Shown: positions 46,410 through 54,478, numbered from the stretch's first letter. The stretch is 64,000 nucleotides of DNA from CAVSUZ01 sp963834715 (GCA_963834715.1 CAWIDE010000002.1:124001-188000), one strand, 5' to 3'. A program made the numbers and translations. The notes: generated by a model from the letters alone, not told the origin.

Positions 46410-46792
46410 CAGTCTGGCTGTCGCGCCAGGTTGTCGTCAGCCTGCACGACCTGATGATCGCCCGCTACGGAGGCTCGGATGGCGTCCGGGACGAAGGCCT
46501 CCTGGAGAGTGCACTCGCACGGCCGCTTAACCTCGCGAGCTACGGCGATCCCGACACAGCCGACCTAGCCGCCTTCTACGCCGTTGCGATTGCGCGCAAT
46601 CACCCATTCATTGACGGCAATAAGCGCACCGCCTTCAGCGCCCTCACGCTTTTCCTTGCGCTGAACGGTCTGGAGCTCGAGGCACCCGAAGTCGAAGCCG
46701 TGACAATCATGCTCCGCCTCGCCGCCAACGACATCTCCGACGAAGATTTCACCGCCTGGGTCCGCAGCCACGCCACAGGAAAGCCGCCATGA
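46406..46792 (+). CDS. Doc-type toxin (Fic fold)
   Basis: A 128-residue Fic-fold protein with the Doc signature HPFIDGNKRTAF. In AMP-transferring Fic proteins the loop reads H-P-F-x-x-G-N-G-R; here Lys takes the second Gly place as in P1 Doc, a kinase that phosphorylates EF-Tu and blocks translation. DGVRDEGLLESALARPLN at the N-terminus is also typical. The GTG start overlaps the antitoxin stop; the stop overlaps the next gene by four bases. Confidence 0.92.
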   Translation: MTVWLSRQVVVSLHDLMIARYGGSDGVRDEGLLESALARPLNLASYGDPDTADLAAFYAVAIARNHPFIDGNKRTAFSALTLFLALNGLELEAPEVEAVTIMLRLAANDISDEDFTAWVRSHATGKPP

Positions 46793-47490
46793 CCGACGAC
46801 AGCGCCGTCTTCGATGTCCTCCGCCACGTCTCCACCGCAACCATCACCACCATCCTGCTCAAAAAGGGCCTGCGTAACGTCTGGATGCGCGGCCCGCGGC
46901 CGATCCGCCCGGATCAGCCCCGCCTGATCGGCCGCGCCTTTACCATGCGGTTCATTCCCGCCCGCGAGGACCTCGCCACTCCTGAATCCTGGTCCTCCCC
47001 CCGCTCTACGCGCGCCGCCATCGAGGAAATGTCGCCCGGCTGCATTACGGTGGCCGATGCGATGGGCATCACTGATGCAGGCATTTTCGGCGACATTCTC
47101 TGTGCCCGCATCGCTAAACGCGGCGTTACCGCCCTGATCACGGATGGCGTGGTCCGCGACATCGCCGGCGTCCTTGGCACCGGCCTGGCCGTCTGGTGCG
47201 CCGGGGCCGCTGCCCCGCCCTCTGTCGCCGGCCTCACTTTCGTCAACTGGCAGGAGCCCATCGGCTGCGGTGGCGTCGCGGTCTTCCCCAACGACATCAT
47301 CGTCGCCGATACTGACGGCGCCGTAGTCATCCCCGCTGCGCTCGCAGCCGATGTGGCCGCCGCCGGCCCAGAGCAGGAGGCGTTGGAGACGTGGATTATG
47401 GGTGAAGTGGAAAAAGGCGCCAGTCTTCCCGGCCTTTACCCGCCCAACGCCGAGAACAAGGCGCGCTTCGAAGCTGCCCGCAGGCGTTAA
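46789..47490 (+). CDS. RraA-like / HMG aldolase-family protein
   Basis: A 233-residue protein with the RraA fold. VADAMGITDAGIFGDILCARIAKRG holds the G-x-x-x-(A/G)-D/GD-I metal/substrate loop, and ALITDGVVRDIAG supplies the R-D pair used by 4-hydroxy-4-methyl-2-oxoglutarate aldolases and oxaloacetate decarboxylases. The later FPNDIIVADTDGAVVIPAAL is typical. It is more likely an aldolase/decarboxylase than the RNase E regulator. It overlaps the Doc toxin gene by four bases, an odd neighbour. Confidence 0.88.
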   Translation: MTDDSAVFDVLRHVSTATITTILLKKGLRNVWMRGPRPIRPDQPRLIGRAFTMRFIPAREDLATPESWSSPRSTRAAIEEMSPGCITVADAMGITDAGIFGDILCARIAKRGVTALITDGVVRDIAGVLGTGLAVWCAGAAAPPSVAGLTFVNWQEPIGCGGVAVFPNDIIVADTDGAVVIPAALAADVAAAGPEQEALETWIMGEVEKGASLPGLYPPNAENKARFEAARRR

Positions 47491-47543
47491 ATCGCCCCTG
47501 ACCCCCACCAAATCACCCGCGGAACCGCCGGGAGGCGCAAATC

Positions 47544-48362
47544 ATGACCAACGAGGAACGTCAGATCATCGCGGACTTCATCGCCCGCGTCGCCGGCGCA
47601 TCTGCGCCGCAGCAGCAACCTGCCTGGGGCGGAGCGCCCGTTCCGGCCACAACAACTTCCGCACTGCCCCCGGTTGACCGCGAGGCCGATGCCTTCATCG
47701 CCGATCAGTTCAATCGCTATCCCGAGGCGCGTTATCGCCTCACCCAGCTCGCCTTTGTACAGGAACACGCTGTGGTGGAGGCTCAGAATCGCATTAAACG
47801 CCTGGAATGGGAGCTTCAGCAGGCTCAGCAGGCCGCCCAACAGCAGCAGCATGGTGGTGGCGGCTTTTTCAGTGGCCTTTTCGGTGGTGGCCGCTCCCAA
47901 ACTCAGCCGCCCGGCGGTACGCCCCCATGGGGTCAGGCTGGCCAGCCCCCACCCAATTACCAGGGGGGCTACGCGCCGCCGCAATATCCGCCGAACTACA
48001 ATCCAGGCATGTTCCAGCGCCAGGGTTCTGGATTTCTCGGCTCGGCTCTCACCACAGCAGCCGGTGTAGCCGGCGGCGTGCTCGCCGCCGATGCGATCCG
48101 TGACTTGTTCTCCCCGCACCAGGGCTTGGGCGGCGGCTTCGGCTCAGGGGCCGCGAGCCCTTGGGGGGCACCACCGCTGGACCAGGGGGTCCCTCCAGAC
48201 CAGGGTTATGTGGACCAGGGAACTTGGGACCAGGGCACTGATCAGGGCACCCGGAACGATCCCTCCGGGGGCGCCGACCAGGACAGCAGTTGGGATCAGG
48301 GGGGCGGAGGCAATTGGGACGACCAGTCATCGGGCGGCTCAGACGACGATAGCCTGATCTGA
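47544..48362 (+). CDS. DUF2076 protein
   Basis: A 272-residue protein. The N-terminal DUF2076 domain is MTNEERQIIADFIARVAG and DREADAFIADQFNRYPEARYRLTQLAFVQEHAVVEAQNRI, a coiled segment. The middle is Gln/Gly/Pro-rich with FFSGLFGGGRSQ. A glycine-rich hydrophobic stretch (GFLGSALTTAAGVAGGVLAADAI) may insert in the membrane. The tail repeats DQG words (about ten within 55 residues) and ends in Asp/Ser-rich sequence. The function is unknown. Confidence 0.88.
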   Translation: MTNEERQIIADFIARVAGASAPQQQPAWGGAPVPATTTSALPPVDREADAFIADQFNRYPEARYRLTQLAFVQEHAVVEAQNRIKRLEWELQQAQQAAQQQQHGGGGFFSGLFGGGRSQTQPPGGTPPWGQAGQPPPNYQGGYAPPQYPPNYNPGMFQRQGSGFLGSALTTAAGVAGGVLAADAIRDLFSPHQGLGGGFGSGAASPWGAPPLDQGVPPDQGYVDQGTWDQGTDQGTRNDPSGGADQDSSWDQGGGGNWDDQSSGGSDDDSLI

Positions 48363-48425
48363 CGGGAGGCCTACATCATTCCCGTGTTGGCGGGGCCTAA
48401 CCCCCAACTTGCACGACAAAAACAA

Positions 48426-48452
48426 ACCCGCCCAGGTCCTCCCCGGGCGGGT
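48426..48452 (-). terminator. Intrinsic terminator of the small exported paralogues
   Basis: Perfect 8-bp arms ACCCGCCC/GGGCGGGT around an 11-base loop. On the minus strand the stem is followed by TTGTTTTTG, so it ends the minus-strand transcript at 48470. In the other direction it may serve DUF2076 less well. Confidence 0.75.
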
Positions 48453-48469
48453 CCAGACTGCCCTAGCTG

Positions 48470-48791
48470 CTACTGTGTGGCGGTGTTCGGCTGCCCGGGA
48501 GTGGTGCTGGTTCCGGTCGTCGGTTGACCATTGAAAGTTTTCATCCTCTCGCCCTGGCCGGGGTAGCGGGTGCTTGAGGGAGCCGCCGCGGTCGAAGTAC
48601 TCCGTGACACGCCATAGCTCGGTGGTATCGCGTTCGGTGTACCCTGCGCCTCAGTGGTCGGAACACCGGGCGGCGTACCTACCGCCATTGCCGCCGCCAT
48701 TGGCGCCACCAGTCTGCGCCATGGCCGCGCCGGAGGCGAAGATCATCCCGGCCGTCGCGGCCATTAAGATCAGCTTGTTTGCTCTAACCAT
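48470..48791 (-). CDS. Small exported protein, paralogue A, one frameshift
   Basis: From ATG 48791 (AGGA ribosome site): signal peptide KLILMAATAGMIFASGAA with cleavage after MAQ, then a Gly/Asn-rich linker. A one-base slip near 48680 leads to GTPPGVPTTEAQGTPNAIPP, SYGVSRSTSTAAAPSS and the end TPGQPNTATQ. It is clearly a paralogue of the next gene (48852-49157), about 105 residues if repaired. It is an exported, low-complexity, Pro/Thr/Ser-rich protein with no known function. Confidence 0.72.
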
Positions 48792-48851
48792 GCTTGAGTC
48801 CTTTCAGAGTCGGCGCCCTCGGCAAGGCCGGCGATACCGTGCCGCGTTCGG

Positions 48852-49157
48852 TTACTGCGTCGCTGTGTTCGACTGTCCGGGTGTTGTGCTGCCTCCGACC
48901 GCCGTCTGACCATTAAAAGTCTTCACTTGCGGCCCCTGGCCCGCATACCGGTTGCTGGAGGGGGCAGCCCCGGTCGGAGTACTGCGCGAGATCCCATAGC
49001 TGGGCGGTAGCGCGTTCGGCGTCCCTTGGGACCCCGTGGTCGGTACACCGGGCGGCAGATTGCCGCCACTGTGGCCATTGGTCTGCGCCAAGGCCGCGCC
49101 CGGACCGGCAATTATCCCGGCTGCGGCGGCGATCAGGATGAGCCTCTTTGCTCTCAT
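48852..49157 (-). CDS. Small exported protein, paralogue B
   Basis: A 101-residue intact protein: signal peptide RAKRLILIAAAAGIIAGPG with cleavage near ALAQ. The mature chain shares with paralogue A the words PPGVPTT.xQGTPNA.PPSYG.SRST, the AAPSS.RY.GQG segment and the end TPGQ.NTATQ. ATG 49157 has a GGAG site. It appears unfolded, with no Cys. Its tandem duplication and conserved ends point to a real function, perhaps in the envelope; I know no named family. Confidence 0.75.
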   Translation of the reverse strand: MRAKRLILIAAAAGIIAGPGAALAQTNGHSGGNLPPGVPTTGSQGTPNALPPSYGISRSTPTGAAPSSNRYAGQGPQVKTFNGQTAVGGSTTPGQSNTATQ

Positions 49158-49302
49158 GTTGTTGACTCCTTCGAAGAGTCGGCATTCCCAGAACGGCCCG
49201 GTAACGCCATCCAGGCCTCCCAACGCCGGCCGCAAGGTTCGGTTCCGCCGCTACATTGCCAAAAGCTCATCGGGCCGTTCTGAGGCCAGCCGCGTTCAAG
49301 CG

Positions 49303-49953
49303 TCACCTCTCCCGCAAGCGGGAGAGACGTCTTGGATTCGGCCCGGGAGTCGCCGCGCTTAGCGCGGCGCGCGATGTTACTGACTTCGCGGTCTGGATCC
49401 GGAGCTGGCGTGCCCGCTCCAGCACTTTGTTCTCGATATCCCCGACCGTCACCGCACTGACCGGCTGGTCCACCCAGTGCCCGTCCTGCAACACCTGGCG
49501 GAAAATCGTGATCCGGATCGCATCGGCCCGCAGCTCCCGCCCAAGGATGTAGGCGATCGCCTTGAATCGCTCGTCCGGGGAATTGGGCGGCGAGTACCAG
49601 TCGGTAATGATCACCCCCCCAAACGGGTCAGCCGACTGTAGCGGCATGAAAGAGAGGGTATCGAGGGCCCCCCGCCATAAATACGCGTTTACCCCGAGAG
49701 CCCCGGCCCCATTCGCCTGATTCTGGTTCTTGTTGCCGAAACTGAACAGATCCCCATTCTCGCCAAACAACGTTCCGGGTGGTGCTGCTCCGCCGGGGTC
49801 GTGATAATTGCCTGGCGCCGTCGCGATCGTGCTGTTGCAGCCCCCAAGCAGCAACATGCCGCCCGCGACTGCGACGAATTGGGGTGCAAGGCCGACTGCA
49901 GCTACCCTACGGCACGCGACTCCGCCCTGTGGGCCAGGCCGGCGAAGAAGCAT
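49303..49953 (-). CDS. DUF3576 lipoprotein
   Basis: An outer-membrane lipoprotein of about 216 residues with the lipobox LLLGGC following APQFVAVAGGM. The mature part has LFGENGDLFSFG, ALGVNAYLWRGALDTLSFMPLQSADPFGGVIITDWYS and ERFKAIAYILGRELRADAIRITIFRQV, the DUF3576 core. This family is widespread in alphaproteobacteria. The final residues (RRLSRLRER) are encoded by a REP-like palindrome. The start is uncertain; 49953 is chosen, with alternatives at 50004, 50028 and 50136. Confidence 0.82.
   Translation of the reverse strand: MLLRRPGPQGGVACRRVAAVGLAPQFVAVAGGMLLLGGCNSTIATAPGNYHDPGGAAPPGTLFGENGDLFSFGNKNQNQANGAGALGVNAYLWRGALDTLSFMPLQSADPFGGVIITDWYSPPNSPDERFKAIAYILGRELRADAIRITIFRQVLQDGHWVDQPVSAVTVGDIENKVLERARQLRIQTAKSVTSRAALSAATPGPNPRRLSRLRER
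49307..49326. repeat. REP-like palindrome within the DUF3576 3' end
   Basis: Perfect 9-bp arms CTCTCCCGC/GCGGGAGAG around AA. It uses the same core as the palindrome at 11288 and likewise overlaps the end of a minus-strand gene, contributing its last codons. Confidence 0.7.
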
Positions 49954-50084
49954 TCGCCGGCCCCGGGGGTCGGCATCGCTGCTTTTGCTGCCAACCGAAG
50001 GCATTTTCCCGCCAAGTCTCCGAATCATGCGCACGTGTGTACTCGTCCGCGCGACCATTTCACAAGTACCTCCCGAAAAGCAAA

Positions 50085-50106
50085 CGGCGGGGCCTTTGCC
50101 CCGCCG
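50085..50106 (-). terminator. Intrinsic terminator of the porin gene
   Basis: Perfect 9-bp arms CGGCGGGGC/GCCCCGCCG with a 4-base loop, followed on the minus strand by TTTGCTTTTC. It lies 50 bases past the porin stop. Confidence 0.85.
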
Positions 50107-50157
50107 CCACGTGCCCCGGACAGGATCCGGGACCACTCTCCAGCGCGAGAAACCGTT

Positions 50158-51486
50158 TTACCAGCGCAACTGCAGCCCGATACCGACATCCTGCTCCTGG
50201 TAGTAGTACCGCGATCCCGGTACCGCGGACGGCGCCGTTCCGGTCGCGGTAACCGCGTTCTGCCGGCTATTACCCCACAGGTATTCCGCAATCACCTGCA
50301 GGCCCGGCGCGATGTTATAGTTGGCACCAATCTGCACGCCGGAATCGCGCCGCGTCGTCACAGCCCCCACCGTGCCGGCATACTGGAACTGGTAGTAAGC
50401 AGCGCCAACCAGCAGCGGCCCGATCGCGTACTCCGCGCCGCCAATCCAGGCATACGCGTTAGGCTGCCCATCCGGCTTCGTCGCACCCTGGCCGTTGAAC
50501 TGACCCCAGATGTAGTTGCCGCCGACCGTCAGCCCGAACGTCGTCAGCGCCAGACCTACGTCCTTCACCTCGAAATTGTCGAAATTCCTCACCCCGTTTA
50601 TGCCCGCGTTCGTCGGACCAGGCAGCACGTGACCGCCATAAATCAAAAGGCCCGACGCCGCGATACCCACCGGGCCAAACGCTCCCTTATAGCGCAGCGC
50701 CCCGTCGATCGTGTTCCGACGCTTGGCAAGGTCACTCGCCATAGCGGACGTGCTGACAAGGTTCTCGTTGAACAATCCGTCGGTCATCGTGGCGGCGTTG
50801 GGCTCATAGCCGATGCCAAAATCGAAGCCGGCTAGGCTGGGAGACAGGTAAACTATCTTAGCAGACGTGTAGTAGTTACCCACGTCCGGCCACGGCCAGA
50901 TCGGCCCACCCGAGCCGTTCAGCGGCAGGTCTCCGTTCCATCCGCCTGTGCCGTAGTCGTCGAACACACCGACCAGGTAGAGGTCGGAGGAGTCAGTCTG
51001 CCCCAGGCGCAGCGTGCCGAGCGCGTCGGTCCCGATATAAGCGTAATTCCGGCGCCAGAACAGCGTGCCAGTCCCGCTTTCGCCCGATACGCCACTGCTC
51101 AGATCGCTGCTGCTGCCGGTATTGGCGGTAAAGTTCTGCCGGATTTCCCAGAATAAGCCGTAATTGATACCGCTTGTCGTCTTCCCGCTTACGCCCAGAT
51201 ACGCCCGGCCATATCCCGAAATACCAATTGGCGAGGCCTTCGACCCCACGCCGTTCACGTTATTCGGCGCCGCTCCGCCCCCCGCGAAGCTGTTCCAGGT
51301 GCCCTGAACGTAGGTGTTGATCCTGAGGTCGATGTTCACCACCAGCTCGCCCGGTTTCGGCGCAACCACCGGCGCTTTGCCGGGATAGCCGGTCGACGCC
51401 GACTCGTACACTGTGGCCGCGTTGGCAGCCCCGCTCATCGACCAGGCTGCCACGCAGGCCACGCCGGCAAGCAAAAGCTTGCGCAT
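50158..51486 (-). CDS. Outer-membrane porin
   Basis: A 442-residue beta-barrel protein with a Sec signal (MRKLLLAGVACVAAWSMSGA, cleavage near NAA). Alternating aromatic strands such as GRAYLGVSGKTTSGINYGLFWEIRQNF, the porin-type LRLGQTDSSDLYL near the constriction, and a C-terminal aromatic ending (GIGLQLRW) fit a 16-strand porin inserted by BamA. It probably passes small hydrophilic solutes. The closest style is the acetobacteral/rhodospirillal porin family; the specificity is unknown. Confidence 0.85.
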   Translation of the reverse strand: MRKLLLAGVACVAAWSMSGAANAATVYESASTGYPGKAPVVAPKPGELVVNIDLRINTYVQGTWNSFAGGGAAPNNVNGVGSKASPIGISGYGRAYLGVSGKTTSGINYGLFWEIRQNFTANTGSSSDLSSGVSGESGTGTLFWRRNYAYIGTDALGTLRLGQTDSSDLYLVGVFDDYGTGGWNGDLPLNGSGGPIWPWPDVGNYYTSAKIVYLSPSLAGFDFGIGYEPNAATMTDGLFNENLVSTSAMASDLAKRRNTIDGALRYKGAFGPVGIAASGLLIYGGHVLPGPTNAGINGVRNFDNFEVKDVGLALTTFGLTVGGNYIWGQFNGQGATKPDGQPNAYAWIGGAEYAIGPLLVGAAYYQFQYAGTVGAVTTRRDSGVQIGANYNIAPGLQVIAEYLWGNSRQNAVTATGTAPSAVPGSRYYYQEQDVGIGLQLRW

Positions 51487-51692
51487 CCGAATCCCTCCAT
51501 CATAGGCCGGCATGACACCGGCTTGTGATTGCACGAGGCACCCCAGCCAGGGCGCTTAAACCGCCGCGATAATGACTATGCGTCCATACCTCCGCAACTC
51601 TCTGAAACACCGCCCCATGGCATTGCCGAGACACTGTGGCAACGAAGACACAAACGGTGATCAGTTCCCGGGATCAAGCCCGGGGACAAGGG

Positions 51693-51758
51693 CCAGTGAT
51701 CAGTGACCACCAAGGGCCGTTGACTGATCACTGGTCACTGGTCACTCATCACTGAGTG
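51693..51758. repeat. GTCACTG/TGATCACTG repeat forming hairpins over the yggS start
   Basis: Arms at 51693-51709 and 51725-51741 match 15 of 17 as an inverted repeat. A second dyad, CACTCA-tcac-TGAGTG (51743-51758), includes the GTG used as start codon. The words GTCACTG and TGATCA repeat several times. It appears to have replaced the natural leader of yggS. Confidence 0.65.
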
Positions 51759-52412
51759 ATCGCCGATAATCTCCACCGCATTCACGACCGAATCGCCCAG
51801 GCCGCGCTCCGCGCCAACCGCCGCCCTGAAGACATCACCCTCGTGGCCGTCTCCAAAACCAAGCCCGCCGCGGCCATCATCGAGGCCCTCCAGGCCGGCC
51901 AATCCGTGTTCGGCGAAAACCGCCTCCAGGAGGCCGCCGCCAAATTCCCTGCCCTCCGCCCCACCCACCCCAACCTCCAGCTCCACATCATCGGCGGCCT
52001 GCAAACCAACAAAGCCCGCGACGCCGTCCGCGTCGCCGATGTCATCGAAACCCTCGACCGCCCTCGCCTTGCCGACGCCGTCGCCGCCGCCATGGAAAAA
52101 GAGAACCGCCGCCCCACCCTGCTCATCGAAATCAACACCGGAGACGAACCGCAGAAATCAGGCGTCCCCCGCGCCGATGCCGACGCTTTTATCACCGATT
52201 GCCGCGCCCGCTTCGGCCCGCTGCTCCGTGGTCTCATGTGCGTCCCGCCTATCGACGAAGACCCCCGTCCCCATTTCGAATACCTCGCGGACCGAGCGTC
52301 TCGTCACAACCTACCGGTCCTCTCCATGGGCATGTCCGCCGACTTCGAAATCGCCATCGCCTGCGGCGCCACCTGGGTCCGCATCGGCTCCGCTATCTTC
52401 GGCGCCCGGTGA
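51756..52412 (+). CDS. YggS-family PLP-homeostasis protein
   Basis: A 218-residue alanine-racemase-fold protein that binds PLP and balances vitamin B6. ITLVAVSKTKPAAAIIEAL carries the PLP lysine; FGENRLQEAAAKF, LHIIGGLQTNKARD, RGLMCVPPID and LSMGMSADFEIAIACGATWVRIGSAIFG are all typical (the family's LxSMGMSxD is present). The GTG start at 51756 lies inside a repeat hairpin without a clear ribosome site; relatives begin MSIADNL, so the first codons may have been overwritten. Confidence 0.93.
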   Translation: MIADNLHRIHDRIAQAALRANRRPEDITLVAVSKTKPAAAIIEALQAGQSVFGENRLQEAAAKFPALRPTHPNLQLHIIGGLQTNKARDAVRVADVIETLDRPRLADAVAAAMEKENRRPTLLIEINTGDEPQKSGVPRADADAFITDCRARFGPLLRGLMCVPPIDEDPRPHFEYLADRASRHNLPVLSMGMSADFEIAIACGATWVRIGSAIFGAR

Positions 52413-52454
52413 CAAGAAGCAGCCAGTGAACGGGGCAGCCTGCCAGACCACCAG

Positions 52455-52497
52455 AAAGAAAGTTTTGACGCAGATAAGGACAGATGCACGCAGATGC
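52455..52497. repeat. Left arm of inverted repeat around the GxxExxY pseudogene
   Basis: Contains the words GACGCAGATAAGGACAGA and TGCACGCAGATG, reading towards the gene. The right arm (52795-52838) is the reverse complement with few mismatches. Confidence 0.75.
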
Positions 52498-52508
52498 AGC
52501 GTGCTCGA

Positions 52509-52789
52509 TCACAGGTGGTTCGCCACGCGTTTGATTTCAAAGCGGGGTTTCACAGCCTTCAACTCGACCAGCAGCATTTCCTCGATCAGCAGGTCTACAA
52601 GTTACTCACCAAGCACCGCGCCATCATAGGTGGCTGTGATCCTGCGCTGCTGCACGACAGCGAAGCCTCTCTTGCACAACTCATGCGCCAGCGCATTTTC
52701 GTAGACCTTCCTCCAGAAATCCCGCTCCCAGCGTATTAAGTACGGTGAAAGCCACATCCGATAACTGCCCCCGACAGCTCATTCAGCAT
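52509..52789 (-). pseudogene. GxxExxY protein, frameshift and in-frame stop
   Basis: From ATG 52789: NELSGQLSDVAFTVLNTLGAGFLE, then a one-base slip near 52715, then KVYENALAHELCKRGFAVVQQ. This contains the defining G-x-x-E-x-x-Y (GFLEKVY). The frame goes on ITATYDGAVLGE, hits TAA where the family has Tyr, and ends DLLIEEMLLVELKAVKP. The ending is typical of this small nuclease-like (PD-D/ExK-related) family of unknown function. The short total length and two defects mark it as decayed. Confidence 0.75.
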
Positions 52790-52794
52790 ATCAC

Positions 52795-52838
52795 TATCTG
52801 CGTGCATCTGTTCTTATCTGCGTAAAACTTCTTTCTAC
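52795..52838. repeat. Right arm of inverted repeat around the GxxExxY pseudogene
   Basis: Reads CTGCGTGCATCTGTTCTTAT and on to TTCTTTC, nearly the exact reverse complement of the left arm at 52455-52497. The arms enclose the pseudogene and nothing else, which suggests that they moved together. Confidence 0.75.
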
Positions 52839-52889
52839 GACGTTACCAACACATGACTGCCAAGGCGATGACGGAGGAAGCCGCTAACC

Positions 52890-53186
52890 ATGAACGACAA
52901 AAGCCTTCTCCAAGTCCACGCCCTCAACGCTCGCGGCGACTCTGCTGCCGCCGGACGGCTGCTGACGCAAATCCTCCGCAAGGAACCCTCAAACGTCCCC
53001 GCCCTCATCGCCATTGCCGAAGTCGAAATCACCGCCGAGCACTACGACACCGCCGCGAACGCCTGCAAAAAGCCCTTCGTATCCGTCGCAACGACACCCA
53101 CGACCCTCACCGTCCTCGCCCGTACCTGCTGGCTCTCCGGCAACGTCACTCAGGCCCTGAACCATGTGCGCCGATATGAACACTGA
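52890..53186 (+). CDS. Short TPR-like helical protein
   Basis: A 98-residue protein with about two tetratricopeptide-like units: LNARGDSAAAGRLLTQILRKEPSNVPALIAIAEVEITAEHYDTAANAC is close to the W/L-G-A-P TPR pattern. It then ends VLARTCWLSGNVTQALNHVRR. It may be a truncated piece of a larger TPR protein, because the third helix pair is weak. The 3' end overlaps the next small gene. Confidence 0.6.
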   Translation: MNDKSLLQVHALNARGDSAAAGRLLTQILRKEPSNVPALIAIAEVEITAEHYDTAANACKKPFVSVATTPTTLTVLARTCWLSGNVTQALNHVRRYEH

Positions 53187-53334
53187 GGTGCGCACAGTGC
53201 GAGCACATACGGATGCGGAGTTCCGCACCATGCGAACCGAGCATCGTAACGACTTCCGCCTGCTGCTCAGCCTTATCATCGGGTTGGCCGCCGGCTTGGC
53301 CGTTATAGCCCACGGCTTCCATTGGTGGCCCTAG
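53164..53334 (+). CDS. Small tail-anchored membrane protein (56 aa)
   Basis: Starts at ATG 53164 (or 53176). It is a charged, probably coiled N-terminus (TEVRTVRAHTDAEFRTMRTE) followed by a C-terminal membrane segment LLLSLIIGLAAGLAVIAHGF and HWWP. The layout resembles DUF1640-like or small coiled-coil-plus-anchor proteins found next to mobile genes. It overlaps the TPR-like gene by 23 bases in another frame. No function can be assigned. Confidence 0.55.
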   Translation: MCADMNTEVRTVRAHTDAEFRTMRTEHRNDFRLLLSLIIGLAAGLAVIAHGFHWWP

Positions 53335-53340
53335 CTGGGC

Positions 53341-53655
53341 CTAGCCCCTCACCGTCTGAATAACCTCGAATCCCTCAAAATCCGGATGATCCAGATAGAG
53401 TGGCTTGTTCTCCCCCGCGCTCCGGTGCGCGGCCCGGAACGCCTCCGAGCGCGTCCACGCCTCGAACGCCGCCCTGCTCCGCCAGATGCTGTGCGACGAG
53501 TACAGCACATGGTCCTCCCGCTCCGGACCCCGGAGCAGGTGGAACTCCACAAATCCTGGGACGCCGTGCAAATACGTGTCCCGGGTGGTCCATACCCGCT
53601 CGAACTCCTCCTCCGCCCCCGGTACCACCTTGAACCGGTTCATCGCAATGAACAT
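53341..53655 (-). CDS. Antibiotic-biosynthesis-monooxygenase (ABM/HmoA-like) protein
   Basis: A 104-residue ferredoxin-like-fold protein: MFIAMNRFKVVPGAEEEFERVW, GVPGFVEFHLLRGPEREDHVLYSSHSIWRSRAAFEAWTRSEAF. The phrase N-R-F and the W-x-S/T-x-x-(A/F)-F-x-x-W-x-x-S pattern match HmoA/IsdG-related proteins that bind and degrade heme or monooxygenate small substrates. Convergent with the small membrane gene. Function likely but unproven. Confidence 0.85.
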   Translation of the reverse strand: MFIAMNRFKVVPGAEEEFERVWTTRDTYLHGVPGFVEFHLLRGPEREDHVLYSSHSIWRSRAAFEAWTRSEAFRAAHRSAGENKPLYLDHPDFEGFEVIQTVRG

Positions 53656-53714
53656 CCCTACTCCTCCGCCTTCGCCTTTCTTATCCTGACCTCTGACAAC
53701 TGACGACTGTTTCC

Positions 53715-54465
53715 ATGGCCGGACATTCCCAATTCAAAAACATCATGCACCGCAAGGGCGTCCAGGACGCCCGCCGCGGCCGTTTGTTCGCGAAGTTGAT
53801 CCGCGAAATCACCGTCTCCGCCCGGCAGGGCCTCCCCGACCCCGCCTTCAACCCACGGCTTCGGGCTGCCATTACCGCCGCTCGCGAGGCCAACATGCCC
53901 AAGGACACGGTGGACCGCGCCATCAAAAAAGCCTCCAGTGCCGCCGGCGGCGAGGACTACACTGAGGTCCGCTACGAAGGCTATGGCCCCGCCGGGGTTG
54001 CCATCATCATCGAGGCTCTGACCGATAACCGCAACCGCACCGCCTCCGACGTCCGCACCGCCTTCGCCAAATACGGTGGCACCTTGGGTGAAACCAACTC
54101 TGTCAGCTTCCTGTTCAACCGCCTGGGCGTCATCCGTTACCCCGCCAAGGTCGCTACTTCCGACGACATGCTGGAGGCCGCCATAGAAGCCGGCGCCGAG
54201 AACGTCGAAATCCGACTCCGGGGTCCACGAGGTCACCTCCGCCGCCGATGACTTCTTCGCCGTCCGCGACGCACTTGAAAGCTGCTTCGGCGAACCCGAA
54301 ACCGCCAGACTTGAGTGGCGCCCGGCCACCACCGTCCCCCTCGATGAAGACCGCGCCGTCGCCGTCATGAAGCTCATCGACGCCCTCGAAGACAACGACG
54401 ACGTCCAGAACGTCTACGCCAATTTCGATATTCCCGAAGCTGTCATGCAGAAACTATCGGCGTAG
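53715..54465 (+). CDS. yebC: YebC/PmpR-family protein, one frameshift
   Basis: A family linked to translation of proline stretches and to transcription control. MAGHSQFKNIMHRKGVQDARRGRLFAKLIREI is the conserved start (normally MAGHSxxxNIxxRKxxQDAxR). The frame slips near 54210, after EAAIEAGAENVEI, and resumes with VTSAADDFFAVRDALES and EDNDDVQNVYANFDIPEA to a stop at 54465. Repaired length is about 250, as usual. In alphaproteobacteria it precedes ruvC; here about 2.5 kb intervenes. Confidence 0.9.
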
Positions 54466-54478
54466 AGCCCGATTGTGT

